A stretch of 64,000 nt of DNA from a virus: IMG/VR virus record IMGVR_UViG_3300025671_011474, positions 1 through 64,000 of that record. One strand, 5' to 3'. Shown here one piece after another: positions 1 through 8,722 of this stretch. Position 1 is the first letter of the stretch. Each line of letters opens with the position of its first letter. The position numbers and the translations under genes are program-made. The notes under the pieces are model-generated. The model made no database searches. It worked only from the letters and a program-made list of their open reading frames with translations, and had not been told where the DNA came from.

Positions 1-24
1 ATGGGCAGAACTACTATAGAATGA
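1..24 (+). CDS. 3' end of an upstream gene (partial)
   Basis: The first reading frame is open from base 1 and ends at a TGA whose first two bases belong to the ATG of the next gene. The resulting ATGA overlap is the same junction type seen at 44662 and 51221, so this is probably the last few codons of a gene lying left of the window (ending ...GRTTIE). Too little is present to say anything about its function. Confidence 0.35.
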   Translation: MGRTTIE

Positions 25-455
25 ATTACTATTCCGATTGGGAAACCTCGCCCGATTTGTTGTCTGAAATCTCTGATTCGTACGAGGGAGCTCATTCCTT
101 GATTTATGATAATGATGCTGTACCTGGTCCACTTCAGATATTCTACACGCAGAAGAAAGGACTTAATCTGATCCTTGGTGATGCCAAGGTACAATTGGAT
201 ACTCAGGACGATGGTGAATTAAGAATAGTGGTTGAGATGGGTAACGATCAGATAAGGATGGAGAATAATAAAGTCATTGTTAATTGCAACAATATAGAGC
301 TTGGTGAAGCTGCAACGGAGTCTGTAATAAAGGGAAACATTTTCCAAAGTTACTTTAATTCCCATACGCATCTGGGGAACCTGGGAGCCCCTACTTCTCC
401 TCCTGTAATTCCTTCTGATCCGTCTCACCTTTCCAATGTATCCAAAACCAAATAA
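21..455 (+). CDS. Baseplate spike-tip-like protein
   Basis: A 144-aa protein whose C-terminal third carries an HTH tripeptide (about residues 115-117) followed by a Gly/Pro-rich tail (LGNLGAPTSPPVIP). HxH motifs of this kind in contractile-tail spikes (P2 gpV, phi92 gp138 type) bind an iron ion at the membrane-piercing tip. The middle of the protein is short alternating beta-strand sequence (GLNLILGDAKVQLD, GELRIVVEMG), as expected for a spike. The ATG overlaps the stop of the previous frame as ATGA, so I take this start, although the frame stays open to the window edge and a longer protein cannot be excluded. It opens the baseplate gene block. The spike call rests on motif and context; family membership is inferred. 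Confidence 0.55.
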   Translation: MNYYSDWETSPDLLSEISDSYEGAHSLIYDNDAVPGPLQIFYTQKKGLNLILGDAKVQLDTQDDGELRIVVEMGNDQIRMENNKVIVNCNNIELGEAATESVIKGNIFQSYFNSHTHLGNLGAPTSPPVIPSDPSHLSNVSKTK

Positions 456-458
456 TGA

Positions 459-3191
459 ATGGCTGTATTACCCGACAAGATATTGGAAGATGCGGAAATT
501 AACGCATTTATAGACAGGGTAAATGACACCGCTGACAGTATAGTAAGCGACAGTAAATTCAAAATACCCAATTCAAACCTATTTGGACTTGGACTTTTGA
601 TTAAGCTACAGATAAGGACTTTCGAGAGAAGCTTAGCTACAGCATTTGCTCCCATTTTTATGGGTAAAAAGATAATGAGTAGCGGAATTCGTGAGATTAG
701 AGAAACACTCTCCTCGATAAGGACCCTATTTTCTAATCCCCTCCAATTCATGCTGGATGAGGGCATAAATGAGCAGCTTAAGGAATTCCCATTCCCTATA
801 TCTTTAAATTTGGCTGACGTTGGTGGTGATATAGGAAGGTTGAAGAGTCTTATTAATTCATCATCTCCCGATAATGTAGACGACGAGCTTGATCGGTTCT
901 CATATTCCATAACATATAACATCAATCAAGCACCCTCGGATGGACAAATAACAACAACGTCTTCCGGGATAGAGAATCTAACCTCGATAAACGTTAGCGA
1001 AGTAACCGACGTCGAGGATAATAATGGATCCCTCGGATTACTTAAAAGTGGAGATGAGATAGAGGTGAGTAGTGATGGAAAATATGGGGTTTTTGAGGTT
1101 ACTTCTGTCAGAAAAATAAATTCTTCAGATCCTTATTATAGGATCGATTTAGAGATAAAATCGCTGAATGTTGAGGAGGTTCCTGGGGATGGAAGTGTAG
1201 TTATTCCTGGATTCTCCAGTGCTTCCCTTAGGTCTTCCCGAAGGCTCGCACTTCGTGACTTTACTTCAAATGGTAGGATCTCCATACCATTCTCGGTTCT
1301 TGGACTTAGTTTTCCGGGACTTTCAAGAATAAATTTAGTTCTTGGGGATTTCTCTGATGTTTCCCCAGACTCTCCAACCAGGCAATACCTAGATCAGCTC
1401 TCAAATCAGTCTGGGATTGCATATGATGAGGTTCTTTCTGGGGTTTTTGAGGGGAAGTTCCCGAAGATAGATTTTACCAAAATACAGGAAACTACACTAA
1501 GCGGATCTCCGGATTTAACCGAAAGTAGTAAAGAGGATTTGGTATCTTTTGCCAGAGTGTTACAGATAGGAGCCGAGAATCCCTTTTTCTTAATCAGAAT
1601 ACTTCTCAATTATTTAAAGCTACTCCTCTTACCTATTAAGGTGATACTGGGGGTCCTGAAAGGATTGGCTGGAAAAATAACTAATCCAATATCATTGATA
1701 AGGACTGTAATTAAAGGTCTCACTGACCCTCTCGGCCTTATATGTGATCTCATATCTGAGGCTTTCCTCCAGTTTTTAGAACCCTATATTTCACCTGCGA
1801 TTACAACTATTATGCCGTACGAGGAGGCCAAAGTTGATCCTTCTGATTCTAACCGTGGGTTAAAACCGCTGATAAGCGATATGGTCTGTGGTGCTTTTTC
1901 TAGAGGTCTTAGCTCATATCAGCCAAATGGAGATTTCTTTGATTCCATCAGAGGACAAATAAAAAATGAGGATCTAGACACTTTCCCTGTCACCTTCCCG
2001 TATAGCTTTAGTGGGGAACTTATTGTTCCTGAGGAGGGGCAAATTTCTGCTAATTCTAGAAATGTGAAGGATATTACTACGATGAGGGTTTCTTTAGTAA
2101 GTGATGACGTTAAAAATTCTCTCGGTTCCCTTATTAATGTAAATCCTGGTGACTTGATTAGGTTGAGTGTAGATTCTGACTACTCCGTCTTTAGGGTTTC
2201 CTACAGAAAGGTAGAAAACAAATACGTCGAATATGGAGTTCTGAGTGATGTCAAGGAAAGCGACTACGAGGGTCTTAGCGATATAGAGAAAATTATTAGG
2301 GGAATAAATCAGAGCGAATTTGAATCATATCTGACCGTTGATAACCCAAATAAGGTATCTCTTTATATTATAGAAAAATATCTCCCAATTAAGCTTATAG
2401 GGGTTTGGGAGTCCATAAAGGGTATAATTGCCGTCGTTGGCGGGTTAGCTGCTGAGGTTCCATCTTTATTTCCTGCTGTTGTAAGGAGTTTATTTGGTAT
2501 AGGCTCCCCTGGTGAGGGTGCGGGTTTATCAGATCTTACAGTAGAATCTATAAATGAAGTTCTAGACCTTTTAGTTACTAACAAGACAAATAGTTGGTAT
2601 TGGCAAGGGACTAAGAAGGGAACTTTTGGTTCTTATAGTTCCGATGATAGGGATCTTTGGTATTCTATCACTTATGATATCGACGGAAACTCCCCAATAG
2701 AGACTTTCTTTTATGACCTTTCGGATCAGTTGATGGATAATGGTATGAGTACTTCCGTTTATAAAAACAAGCTCCCCGAATCATCCAGTGCGACTGGTTC
2801 ATCTTTTTATAATATACCTATAGGTGATGCTGGCTATGTTTATGAACCTCTTTATCCAGTGAGATCTTCTTTTTATTGGGGGGAGAGAAAATTGACTGAG
2901 ATTGGTGATAGCGTAAAGGTGTTTCTAGCAGTTTTATACACTTTGCGCGATAATAATCTTAATGACTTATCCGTTTTGAGTTTGGAGAATGCACAGATTA
3001 ACATACCTGGTGTGGATTCGGATGGTAATAAGAATACTCTTTTTTCGGGTAGTGTAAGAACTGCTTTGAACAGATATAGGGTAATAAATTCTGAATATCC
3101 TGATTTAATTGAATCAAGTGCTTTGCGTATCCGGATTAACAGGGAATTCTATCTTATCCGATATTTAATCATGCCCTCCGTAATGGAGTAG
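459..3191 (+). CDS. Large virion (probably baseplate/tail) protein, unknown family
   Basis: A 910-aa protein I do not recognise. It follows the spike-like gene by 3 bases. A module of about 80 residues appears twice, near residues 146-225 and 506-590: a SYSITYN- or PYSFSGE-type strand, then a loop, then a GD-[EL]-I-[ER]-[VL]-S-turn followed by Y-[GS]-VF-[ER]-V. A third partial copy (WYSITYDIDG) lies near residue 735. The centre (about residues 365-440) and residues 640-685 hold long hydrophobic or amphipathic helices (LLNYLKLLLLPIKVILGVL) that could insert in or bury against a tube. Position suggests a tail or baseplate structural component; no enzymatic motif is visible. Confidence 0.75.
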   Translation: MAVLPDKILEDAEINAFIDRVNDTADSIVSDSKFKIPNSNLFGLGLLIKLQIRTFERSLATAFAPIFMGKKIMSSGIREIRETLSSIRTLFSNPLQFMLDEGINEQLKEFPFPISLNLADVGGDIGRLKSLINSSSPDNVDDELDRFSYSITYNINQAPSDGQITTTSSGIENLTSINVSEVTDVEDNNGSLGLLKSGDEIEVSSDGKYGVFEVTSVRKINSSDPYYRIDLEIKSLNVEEVPGDGSVVIPGFSSASLRSSRRLALRDFTSNGRISIPFSVLGLSFPGLSRINLVLGDFSDVSPDSPTRQYLDQLSNQSGIAYDEVLSGVFEGKFPKIDFTKIQETTLSGSPDLTESSKEDLVSFARVLQIGAENPFFLIRILLNYLKLLLLPIKVILGVLKGLAGKITNPISLIRTVIKGLTDPLGLICDLISEAFLQFLEPYISPAITTIMPYEEAKVDPSDSNRGLKPLISDMVCGAFSRGLSSYQPNGDFFDSIRGQIKNEDLDTFPVTFPYSFSGELIVPEEGQISANSRNVKDITTMRVSLVSDDVKNSLGSLINVNPGDLIRLSVDSDYSVFRVSYRKVENKYVEYGVLSDVKESDYEGLSDIEKIIRGINQSEFESYLTVDNPNKVSLYIIEKYLPIKLIGVWESIKGIIAVVGGLAAEVPSLFPAVVRSLFGIGSPGEGAGLSDLTVESINEVLDLLVTNKTNSWYWQGTKKGTFGSYSSDDRDLWYSITYDIDGNSPIETFFYDLSDQLMDNGMSTSVYKNKLPESSSATGSSFYNIPIGDAGYVYEPLYPVRSSFYWGERKLTEIGDSVKVFLAVLYTLRDNNLNDLSVLSLENAQINIPGVDSDGNKNTLFSGSVRTALNRYRVINSEYPDLIESSALRIRINREFYLIRYLIMPSVME

Positions 3192-3220
3192 GAATCGGCT
3201 TATTTAGTTTTTTTGTATTA

Positions 3221-3230
3221 GATATATAAG
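3221..3230 (+). promoter_or_regulatory. GATATATA-type box upstream of the S1-domain gene
   Basis: The GATATATAAG sequence lies in a 66-base intergenic gap, 27 bases before the ATG. It is one of about a dozen such boxes in gaps of this window and resembles the T4 late promoter core TATAAATA. The promoter role is inferred. Confidence 0.45.
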
Positions 3231-3257
3231 TGGTTATAACACTTTAATACAAAAAAA

Positions 3258-4415
3258 ATGATCGAACAAAACACTCCGATTGAGGACTTTAACTGGGACG
3301 TACCCAATGGATTTACCGTAAACCAAAAAGTGAGAACCAAGGATGGTTCCAAAGTTTATTGTCATGAGCCTTATGCGCAGGATGTTTATGATAAAATGTT
3401 TGACTTCATGGGAGATAAAGCCTATACTAAAGACCTCATAACAGGTAACTCGTATGAGTGTGAAATCCTCCGGTCCAACGACGAATACTGCATAGCCCAG
3501 ACCGATAGTGGCCAGTCCATTTACATAGATCTGGCAAAAGAGATCAAGGACGCTAAAAGACTTGGTATTTCCGGATTAGATTTTTCAGTAGGGACTAAGG
3601 TTAACACCACAGTCAGGAATGTAATGGGTACTTATTATGGTTCGGTTGTTGATGGATTTATTAATGATATGAAGATCGAATTCTTTGAACAGATTCATAA
3701 GGAAAGTCTTGCCTATGAAGCCAGAATAAAATCTGTTAATAAAGGTGGATATCTCGTGGATGTGCAAGGAATTGAATGCTTTCTCCCTGGATCTCTTGCT
3801 GCTGCTAATAAGATAACTGACTTCGACTCATACATCGGGAAGGTTATCTACGTTATGATAGATGGTTATGTACAGCATAAAGGAATATTCGTAGTTTCTT
3901 ATAAGAAGTATTTGGAGAAGATAATGGATCAGAAGATACAGGAATTGGATTTGACCAAGAAATACAAGGGTTATGTTACTGGCACTTCTAAATTCGGAGT
4001 TTTCGTGGAATGGGAGGATATCTATACTGGTCTTATACACAAGACTGAATTTGAGAATCATGTGGTTGAAGGGTTTAGAGCTGGAGACGAGATAGAATTC
4101 TATGTTAAGGAGGTTAAGGACGATAACAGGCTTACCTTGACTTTTGGAGGTCCTTTAGAAAAGACCGTTCGCGTATATGACCTTAAAAAGGACGTTGATG
4201 ATGGTACACATGAGCCAGTAAAGGCAATAATAAAGCACAAAAGAAAGAATGGAGCTTTGATAGAAATTCCAGAACTTGACTTGATGGCTATGATTCCTCA
4301 AGGACGCATGACAAGAGACCATAAAGGTCTAAAATCTGGAGATTCTGTTCTTGTTGAGATATATGAAGTTGATGCTGTAATGGGAAAAATATTTGCTAAA
4401 CCACTGGATGAGTAA
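3258..4415 (+). CDS. S1-domain RNA-binding protein
   Basis: A 385-aa protein with at least two S1/OB-fold repeats. One spans about residues 150-215 (YEARIKSVNKGGYLVDVQG, then FLPGSLA). A very clear one spans about residues 231-298 (KGYVTGTSKFGVFVEW, GLIHKTE, GDEIEFYVKEV, LTLTF). A degenerate third follows at about 315-383 (VKAIIKHKRKNGALIEI, GDSVLVEIYEV). S1 repeats bind single-stranded RNA, as in ribosomal protein S1. It sits inside virion genes behind its own putative promoter, and its last 8 bases overlap the next gene, so the two are probably translationally coupled. A role in steering translation toward phage mRNAs lacking Shine-Dalgarno sequences is speculation. The domain call is secure, the function is not. 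Confidence 0.85.
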   Translation: MIEQNTPIEDFNWDVPNGFTVNQKVRTKDGSKVYCHEPYAQDVYDKMFDFMGDKAYTKDLITGNSYECEILRSNDEYCIAQTDSGQSIYIDLAKEIKDAKRLGISGLDFSVGTKVNTTVRNVMGTYYGSVVDGFINDMKIEFFEQIHKESLAYEARIKSVNKGGYLVDVQGIECFLPGSLAAANKITDFDSYIGKVIYVMIDGYVQHKGIFVVSYKKYLEKIMDQKIQELDLTKKYKGYVTGTSKFGVFVEWEDIYTGLIHKTEFENHVVEGFRAGDEIEFYVKEVKDDNRLTLTFGGPLEKTVRVYDLKKDVDDGTHEPVKAIIKHKRKNGALIEIPELDLMAMIPQGRMTRDHKGLKSGDSVLVEIYEVDAVMGKIFAKPLDE

Positions 4416-5805
4416 GGATACCCACTTTGATAAAGCTACTGCTTTAGCCTCTTCTCTTATCGGATTTGAGTTCGAATTTTACTCGGAGATGGTTAGGGGG
4501 AGAATAGTGGATCAGTTGTCCAAACTCCTTGGTAAGAAGGTAGTCCTGAGCAATAAATATCACTCGAAGGTCCCGGTTACTTCTGATACCTTTAAGTTGG
4601 AGCCTGATTATTCCGGTGGATCTAACATGAATGAGCTTATTACTGGTCCCCTTCCATACGTGGAGGCTATACCCATTTTAATTAAGACCTTAAGGTGGAT
4701 TGATGAAAATGGATGGACAAGCGACAAGTGTGCCTTCCAATTTTCGGTCAGCTTTTCTAAAGCTAACCGGGATTTGCAAAAAATGGAAGAGCTGGATAAG
4801 CTTAAGTTCGTTCTTGGTATAGACGAAGGCTTGATTTATTCCAAGTTTGGTAATAGAACCAATAACGTTTATGCTAAATCGGTTAAGAAAATAGTTCCAA
4901 GGAATAGATTTTCTATACTCGAGAATATCTCATCCATAGATCCTAGACTTTTTAAAATACCAGAGGAGAAGTATTACGGTGCTAATTTCACGAAAGTCCC
5001 TAAGGGATACCTAGAAATAAGATACCTAGGTGGGAAGGACTATCAGAAGAAAATCTCCGCCATACGGGAAGTTGTCGATTATGTGGTATTATATCTCTAT
5101 GACATACTTTCAGGAAAGAGGGTTTATAGTCAATCCGACCTCAAGAGACTTCAGGAGATGATGAAGGAGTACACAAAGGTAGTTAGAAGTTTTTCTGACC
5201 CTGAGTCTTTCTTTATGAATTTTCCTGATTTTCATCTACTTGTCGACCTCAAGGGTTACGAGGAAAATATAAAGACTTATTTTCCGGTTATTCGCGAGAA
5301 GGTATTTGATATAATAGTTGAAGGTGGGGTTAAATATGCGTTCTTTAACTATGATACCTCTACTGGTAGATTTCAATTGAAAAACGCTAAGTGCAAAGGG
5401 TCTGGATATCTTTCTGATCTTGATCTGATAGACTGTAAAATTAGAAATTGCAAATTGGTTAACTGTAACCTATATGGTTGCGAGGTGAAGGATTCTGAAA
5501 TTTTGGAGTCACAAATTGCCAATTCTAATAAGGTTTATAACAGTAAGGTTCATAATACCAGTGCCGATTACGGGAATCTTTTAGATTCCTGCTATATCGA
5601 TTGTCCGAGGAAAATGATAAACTGTGAAGTTAACGGTGGTGTGATTAGAAAAGCTGATCTGGGTAGCAGCGCCAACGTTAGTAAGGAAACAGAGGAGGTA
5701 AAAGGATTCAGTGATATAAGACAGAGTAGATTTATAACAGACTCTAGACTTAAGAATCTGAATGATCCTATTCGCAGGATAATATTTAAAAATCAGAATT
5801 ATTGA
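4408..5805 (+). CDS. Amidoligase-like protein with C-terminal pentapeptide-like helix
   Basis: A 465-aa protein; the ATG overlaps the previous stop as ATGAGTAA and is preferred to a TTG 15 bases upstream. The N-terminal half resembles the amidoligase (COOH-NH2 ligase, glutamine-synthetase-like fold) family. FEFEF at 20-24, KLEPDYSG at 63-70 and NELITGPL at 75-82 match the usual E-F/LE.D.S/E.VS.PL series, and LEIRYLGG near residue 203 matches the EFR..GG motif. The usual HVH is absent; CAFQFSVS is in its place. Residues about 330-400 form a Cys/Asn-rich ladder (CKIRNCKLVNCNLYGCEVKD) typical of pentapeptide-repeat beta-helices. Amidoligases form amide bonds between amino or amine and carboxyl groups. 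Why one sits in a baseplate operon is unclear; it could modify a virion or cell-wall peptide. Confidence 0.6.
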   Translation: MSKDTHFDKATALASSLIGFEFEFYSEMVRGRIVDQLSKLLGKKVVLSNKYHSKVPVTSDTFKLEPDYSGGSNMNELITGPLPYVEAIPILIKTLRWIDENGWTSDKCAFQFSVSFSKANRDLQKMEELDKLKFVLGIDEGLIYSKFGNRTNNVYAKSVKKIVPRNRFSILENISSIDPRLFKIPEEKYYGANFTKVPKGYLEIRYLGGKDYQKKISAIREVVDYVVLYLYDILSGKRVYSQSDLKRLQEMMKEYTKVVRSFSDPESFFMNFPDFHLLVDLKGYEENIKTYFPVIREKVFDIIVEGGVKYAFFNYDTSTGRFQLKNAKCKGSGYLSDLDLIDCKIRNCKLVNCNLYGCEVKDSEILESQIANSNKVYNSKVHNTSADYGNLLDSCYIDCPRKMINCEVNGGVIRKADLGSSANVSKETEEVKGFSDIRQSRFITDSRLKNLNDPIRRIIFKNQNY

Positions 5806-5806
5806 G

Positions 5807-6583
5807 ATGACATTAGAGGAATTAGTACAGGAGATTAAAGATGATTTATCGGCAAGCTGCTCGCTGCCTTATAACCTAAATGATGATGAAATACACAGAA
5901 TCATTAGAAGGGCGAGGGATTATATGTACGATAACTATCAATATGCCGTAGAAGATCGGGTATTTATACTGGCTAATAATCTTTTTGCAAATCCTAGTTT
6001 TAGAAACACTAGACAAATACAGCTCCCTCCTTCTATAGTCACTGTATATGATGTGAGAGAAGTTAATGGAATGGGTATATCAGGAACCCCAGATAGAGAC
6101 TTTGGAGATTCTAAACTCCTAGGATCTGAGCTTCTATTATCACCCTTTACTGGGGATAATTTAGTTTATCGTACTGTCATGTATTCCTATTTTGATCTTG
6201 CTCAAGCTTATCTATTGCCTACTTATGCATTTAAGTGGAATAAGAACACTAAAAAACTAACCATATTGGGTAGGGACCCCAATAGATCTGGCATGTCAGG
6301 GGTTGGTACAGGGTATGACCAGAATGGAATGGACGTTGCTGTTAGATGTTTTGTCGCGATAGATGATGATGATTTATATGACGATGAGCTGTTCATAAGA
6401 TATTGCCTAGCTAAATCCAAGATAAGCCTATCCAGAGTCCTAAGTGCATTCAATTATAACCTTCCTGGTGGGGTTAGTGTTAATACTTCTGAGCTTAGAA
6501 GCGACGGTGAAAAAGAGCTTCAAGAAGTGATGGATATGATCAACGGAGAGAATACTCCTTCCTATTTCTTACAGTGGAATTAA
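5807..6583 (+). CDS. Virion-associated protein, possibly neck/connector
   Basis: A 258-aa protein of unknown family placed directly before the gp25-like gene. The N-terminus is helical with an acidic start (TLEELVQEIKDDL) and an arginine/tyrosine segment (RRARDYMYDNYQYAVEDRVF), followed by a mostly beta region with a run of acidic residues (IDDDDLYDDELF) and a helical C-terminus. The general layout of an N-terminal helix followed by a beta domain with 'LPPSIVTVYDVREV' reminds me of head-completion or neck proteins of T4-like phages. That resemblance is weak and not a family assignment. It starts one base after the preceding stop, so it belongs to the same operon. Confidence 0.7.
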   Translation: MTLEELVQEIKDDLSASCSLPYNLNDDEIHRIIRRARDYMYDNYQYAVEDRVFILANNLFANPSFRNTRQIQLPPSIVTVYDVREVNGMGISGTPDRDFGDSKLLGSELLLSPFTGDNLVYRTVMYSYFDLAQAYLLPTYAFKWNKNTKKLTILGRDPNRSGMSGVGTGYDQNGMDVAVRCFVAIDDDDLYDDELFIRYCLAKSKISLSRVLSAFNYNLPGGVSVNTSELRSDGEKELQEVMDMINGENTPSYFLQWN

Positions 6584-6587
6584 TCTC

Positions 6588-6597
6588 GATATATATT
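6588..6597 (+). promoter_or_regulatory. GATATATA-type box upstream of the gp25-like gene
   Basis: The GATATATATT sequence ends 17 bases before the ATG of the gp25-like gene and runs directly into the inverted repeat at 6595-6616. It belongs to the recurring intergenic box family; promoter function is inferred. Confidence 0.4.
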
Positions 6598-6616
6598 GGG
6601 AAAATAAATTCCCAAT
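6595..6616 (+). promoter_or_regulatory. Inverted repeat covering a start codon
   Basis: A perfect 8-base inverted repeat (ATTGGGAA / TTCCCAAT) with a 6-base loop. Its right arm includes the first two bases of the ATG of the gp25-like gene. In mRNA it would form a small hairpin hiding that start codon, so it may tune translation of this baseplate protein, or it could be an operator. There is no U-tract after it, so it is not an intrinsic terminator. Confidence 0.45.
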
Positions 6617-6986
6617 GGTCGAAATTTATAACAAGGATCCAGAAGATTTTAACTACAAGGAGAATATCCTTGAGATAACAAACCCTGCCGATATATGTGT
6701 TGGGCAACTTAAGATGATGCTCATTACGAATCGGGGAGAGGTCCTTGGTGATCCTAAATTTGGGTTAAATTTAGAGGATCTAGTTTTTTCTCTGAACCTT
6801 TCCGAAACTAGTCTGAGAGAAAGAATAAACGAACATCTTAGGATTTATGTTCCTCTTTTTTCCCAACTTAATGGGTATTTCGATCTAAAATTTTATCAGG
6901 GTACAAATAGGGATATTGCGTACCTAGATTTTTATATTCCGGGTTTAAGCAATACCTCACCAGCAATTGCTTTGAAAGTAAGTTAA
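6615..6986 (+). CDS. 25: gp25-like baseplate wedge protein
   Basis: A 123-aa protein of the T4 gp25 / GPW family, a small conserved wedge component that helps start sheath assembly in contractile injection systems. The signature is visible in the middle: RGEVLGDPKFGLNLEDLVF matches the family pattern R-G-E-...-P-x-F-G-x-x-L-...-F. An amphipathic helix (LRERINEHLRIY) and a final beta-strand pair follow. T4 gp25 is 132 aa, so the length fits. It is followed after 4 bases by the gp6-like gene, the usual pairing in contractile tail clusters. The start codon lies within a hairpin. Confidence 0.9.
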   Translation: MVEIYNKDPEDFNYKENILEITNPADICVGQLKMMLITNRGEVLGDPKFGLNLEDLVFSLNLSETSLRERINEHLRIYVPLFSQLNGYFDLKFYQGTNRDIAYLDFYIPGLSNTSPAIALKVS

Positions 6987-6990
6987 GAAG

Positions 6991-8721
6991 ATGGCACAAA
7001 ATATTTTTAAGAAAAACAACATTTTAATTGGAGGTCTTCTGAACGACTCCTATCAGTTTCTACAGAGAACTTATAACCAATCTAGAAATGTATTTACAGT
7101 TGCATCTGCTTGGGGACAGATTCTCTTCGTCTTAGAAAATCTATCCCAGATGATTCTGTACTTTATCGAGGATTCGATAACCGAATTAAACATTCAGGAA
7201 GCAACAAGGAATTATTCTATAAAGAGTTTAGCTAGAATAGCAGGCCACGATCCATCCAGAGGCATGGCAGCTCAGGGTGAAATTTCACTGGGGTGGAATC
7301 TTCGGGAATCTGATGTTGGTGGGGGTGCGGTAATTCTTAAGGGGACACCCAGAATTCAGTGTATACAAAACGGTCTTCCTTATTCAGTAATCCTTGGATC
7401 TCCTTCGGTAAAGATACCTCTTAATAGATCCGCAGTTTTTAACTTCAAGATAGTACAGGGATCTTTCGGATCCTCAACTTTTACCGGTACTGGGAGAGCT
7501 CTTCAGAGCTTTAACTTACCCTCCAAAGCTGGTGCACTGATAGATCAGTTCTATGTTGATGTATATGTGAATGGGAATAAATGGGAAAGATATGAATCCC
7601 TTTATGATATTCCGCTAAACAAAGAGGGATACCTGGTTAAGAGTGGTATACAGGAGGGAATAGATATCTACTTTGGTAATTCTAATTTCGGTAAAGTTCC
7701 TCAGCAAGGGGCTACGATAAGGGTAGAGTATTTACAAACATCTGGATTTAGCGGAAATCTCCAGAGTAGAGAGGACCAGATACTTACCTATAAATTTATG
7801 GATAGTGGGGAGGATTTATTTGGGAATACTGTTAACTTAGATGATTATGTTAGAGTGACCGGTGTACTCGATCCCTCATTTGGTTCAGATCCGGAGCCTA
7901 TTGAAGTTACCAGGTTAGTTGCTCCGAAAACTAGCCGTGCTTTTGTGTTTGCCAATGCTGAAAATTATGAGATCTACCTACAGAAATTTAATATATTCTC
8001 ACAGATACAGGCCTTTTCTACCTTTGATGATGAGTATTTGGATGATGATAATGTGGTTTACATATTTCTTGTGCCTGATGTTACTATTACTATGACTAGT
8101 AACCAGGATTATTTTGATATCCCGGAGACAAGCTTCCTTCTGACCAATTCACAAAGGCTTTCGATATTGAATCTAATAGAGGATTCTGGAAGGATGATAG
8201 CTACCACTGTTGTTAAAATCATAGAGCCTAGGATAAGAAGGTTTATCGGGAATGCTATTATCTCCATATTCGAAGGAAATGACCCTGAGATTATAAAGGA
8301 TAAGGTTAGGACATCCATTTCCGAGTATATGCTGAATAATAAAAGAAGGGACAGAATACCAAAGTCTGATATAATAGCAATACTCGAATCTATTGAGGGT
8401 ATTGATTCAGTTTCTTTCTATTTTATTGGAGAGGAAAATGAAAATTATCACAGAACTATTGATGGTCTCAAAAATGCAAGCGCTGCACAAAGGAATAGAC
8501 AGATCGGTCTTGATGATTTTGGTGATATAATAATACAGAGGGACGAATTAGTTTTGATGAGAGGGGGATGGCAGGATCGTAATGGTGTAGAGTACCAGGA
8601 GGGTATTGTCTCGGGCAAACCGTCTGCTCTTAACATCTCCATCGCTTCTGTTAATCCTAGAAATTATATGAACGAACTTAATTCAGAGGCGAAGGCAAAT
8701 CTAATAGCTTCAAATAGGTAA
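6991..8721 (+). CDS. 6: gp6-like baseplate wedge protein (GpJ-like)
   Basis: A 576-aa protein immediately after the gp25-like gene. T4 gp6 is 660 aa and builds the inner baseplate ring. The N-terminus (about residues 15-75) is helical (VFTVASAWGQILFVLENL), and the central portion is beta-rich with typical GpJ-type phrases (IRVEYLQTSGFSGNL; DDYVRVTGVLDPSFGSDPEP). The C-terminal part has VVKIIEPRIRRFIGNAIISI followed by a helical SISEYM...KSDIIAILESIEGIDSV segment. That pattern is characteristic of the wedge-dimer region of gp6/GpJ, where a helix precedes a 'gV.sv.' strand. Order and fold-level features agree, so confidence is high despite low sequence conservation. Confidence 0.85.
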   Translation: MAQNIFKKNNILIGGLLNDSYQFLQRTYNQSRNVFTVASAWGQILFVLENLSQMILYFIEDSITELNIQEATRNYSIKSLARIAGHDPSRGMAAQGEISLGWNLRESDVGGGAVILKGTPRIQCIQNGLPYSVILGSPSVKIPLNRSAVFNFKIVQGSFGSSTFTGTGRALQSFNLPSKAGALIDQFYVDVYVNGNKWERYESLYDIPLNKEGYLVKSGIQEGIDIYFGNSNFGKVPQQGATIRVEYLQTSGFSGNLQSREDQILTYKFMDSGEDLFGNTVNLDDYVRVTGVLDPSFGSDPEPIEVTRLVAPKTSRAFVFANAENYEIYLQKFNIFSQIQAFSTFDDEYLDDDNVVYIFLVPDVTITMTSNQDYFDIPETSFLLTNSQRLSILNLIEDSGRMIATTVVKIIEPRIRRFIGNAIISIFEGNDPEIIKDKVRTSISEYMLNNKRRDRIPKSDIIAILESIEGIDSVSFYFIGEENENYHRTIDGLKNASAAQRNRQIGLDDFGDIIIQRDELVLMRGGWQDRNGVEYQEGIVSGKPSALNISIASVNPRNYMNELNSEAKANLIASNR

Positions 8722-8722
8722 T

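Noticed and set aside
425-925. Antisense open frames such as 425-925, 52041-52562 and 61686-62087 on the minus strand
   Set aside because: Each lies wholly or almost wholly inside a well-supported gene, has no leader or recognisable protein pattern, and looks like a composition shadow.
3232-3244. Shared 13-base word GGTTATAACACTT at 3232 and 46437 as a regulatory element
   Set aside because: Some shared 13-mers are expected by chance in a window this large, and the contexts differ (one leads into a gene, the other into a terminator).
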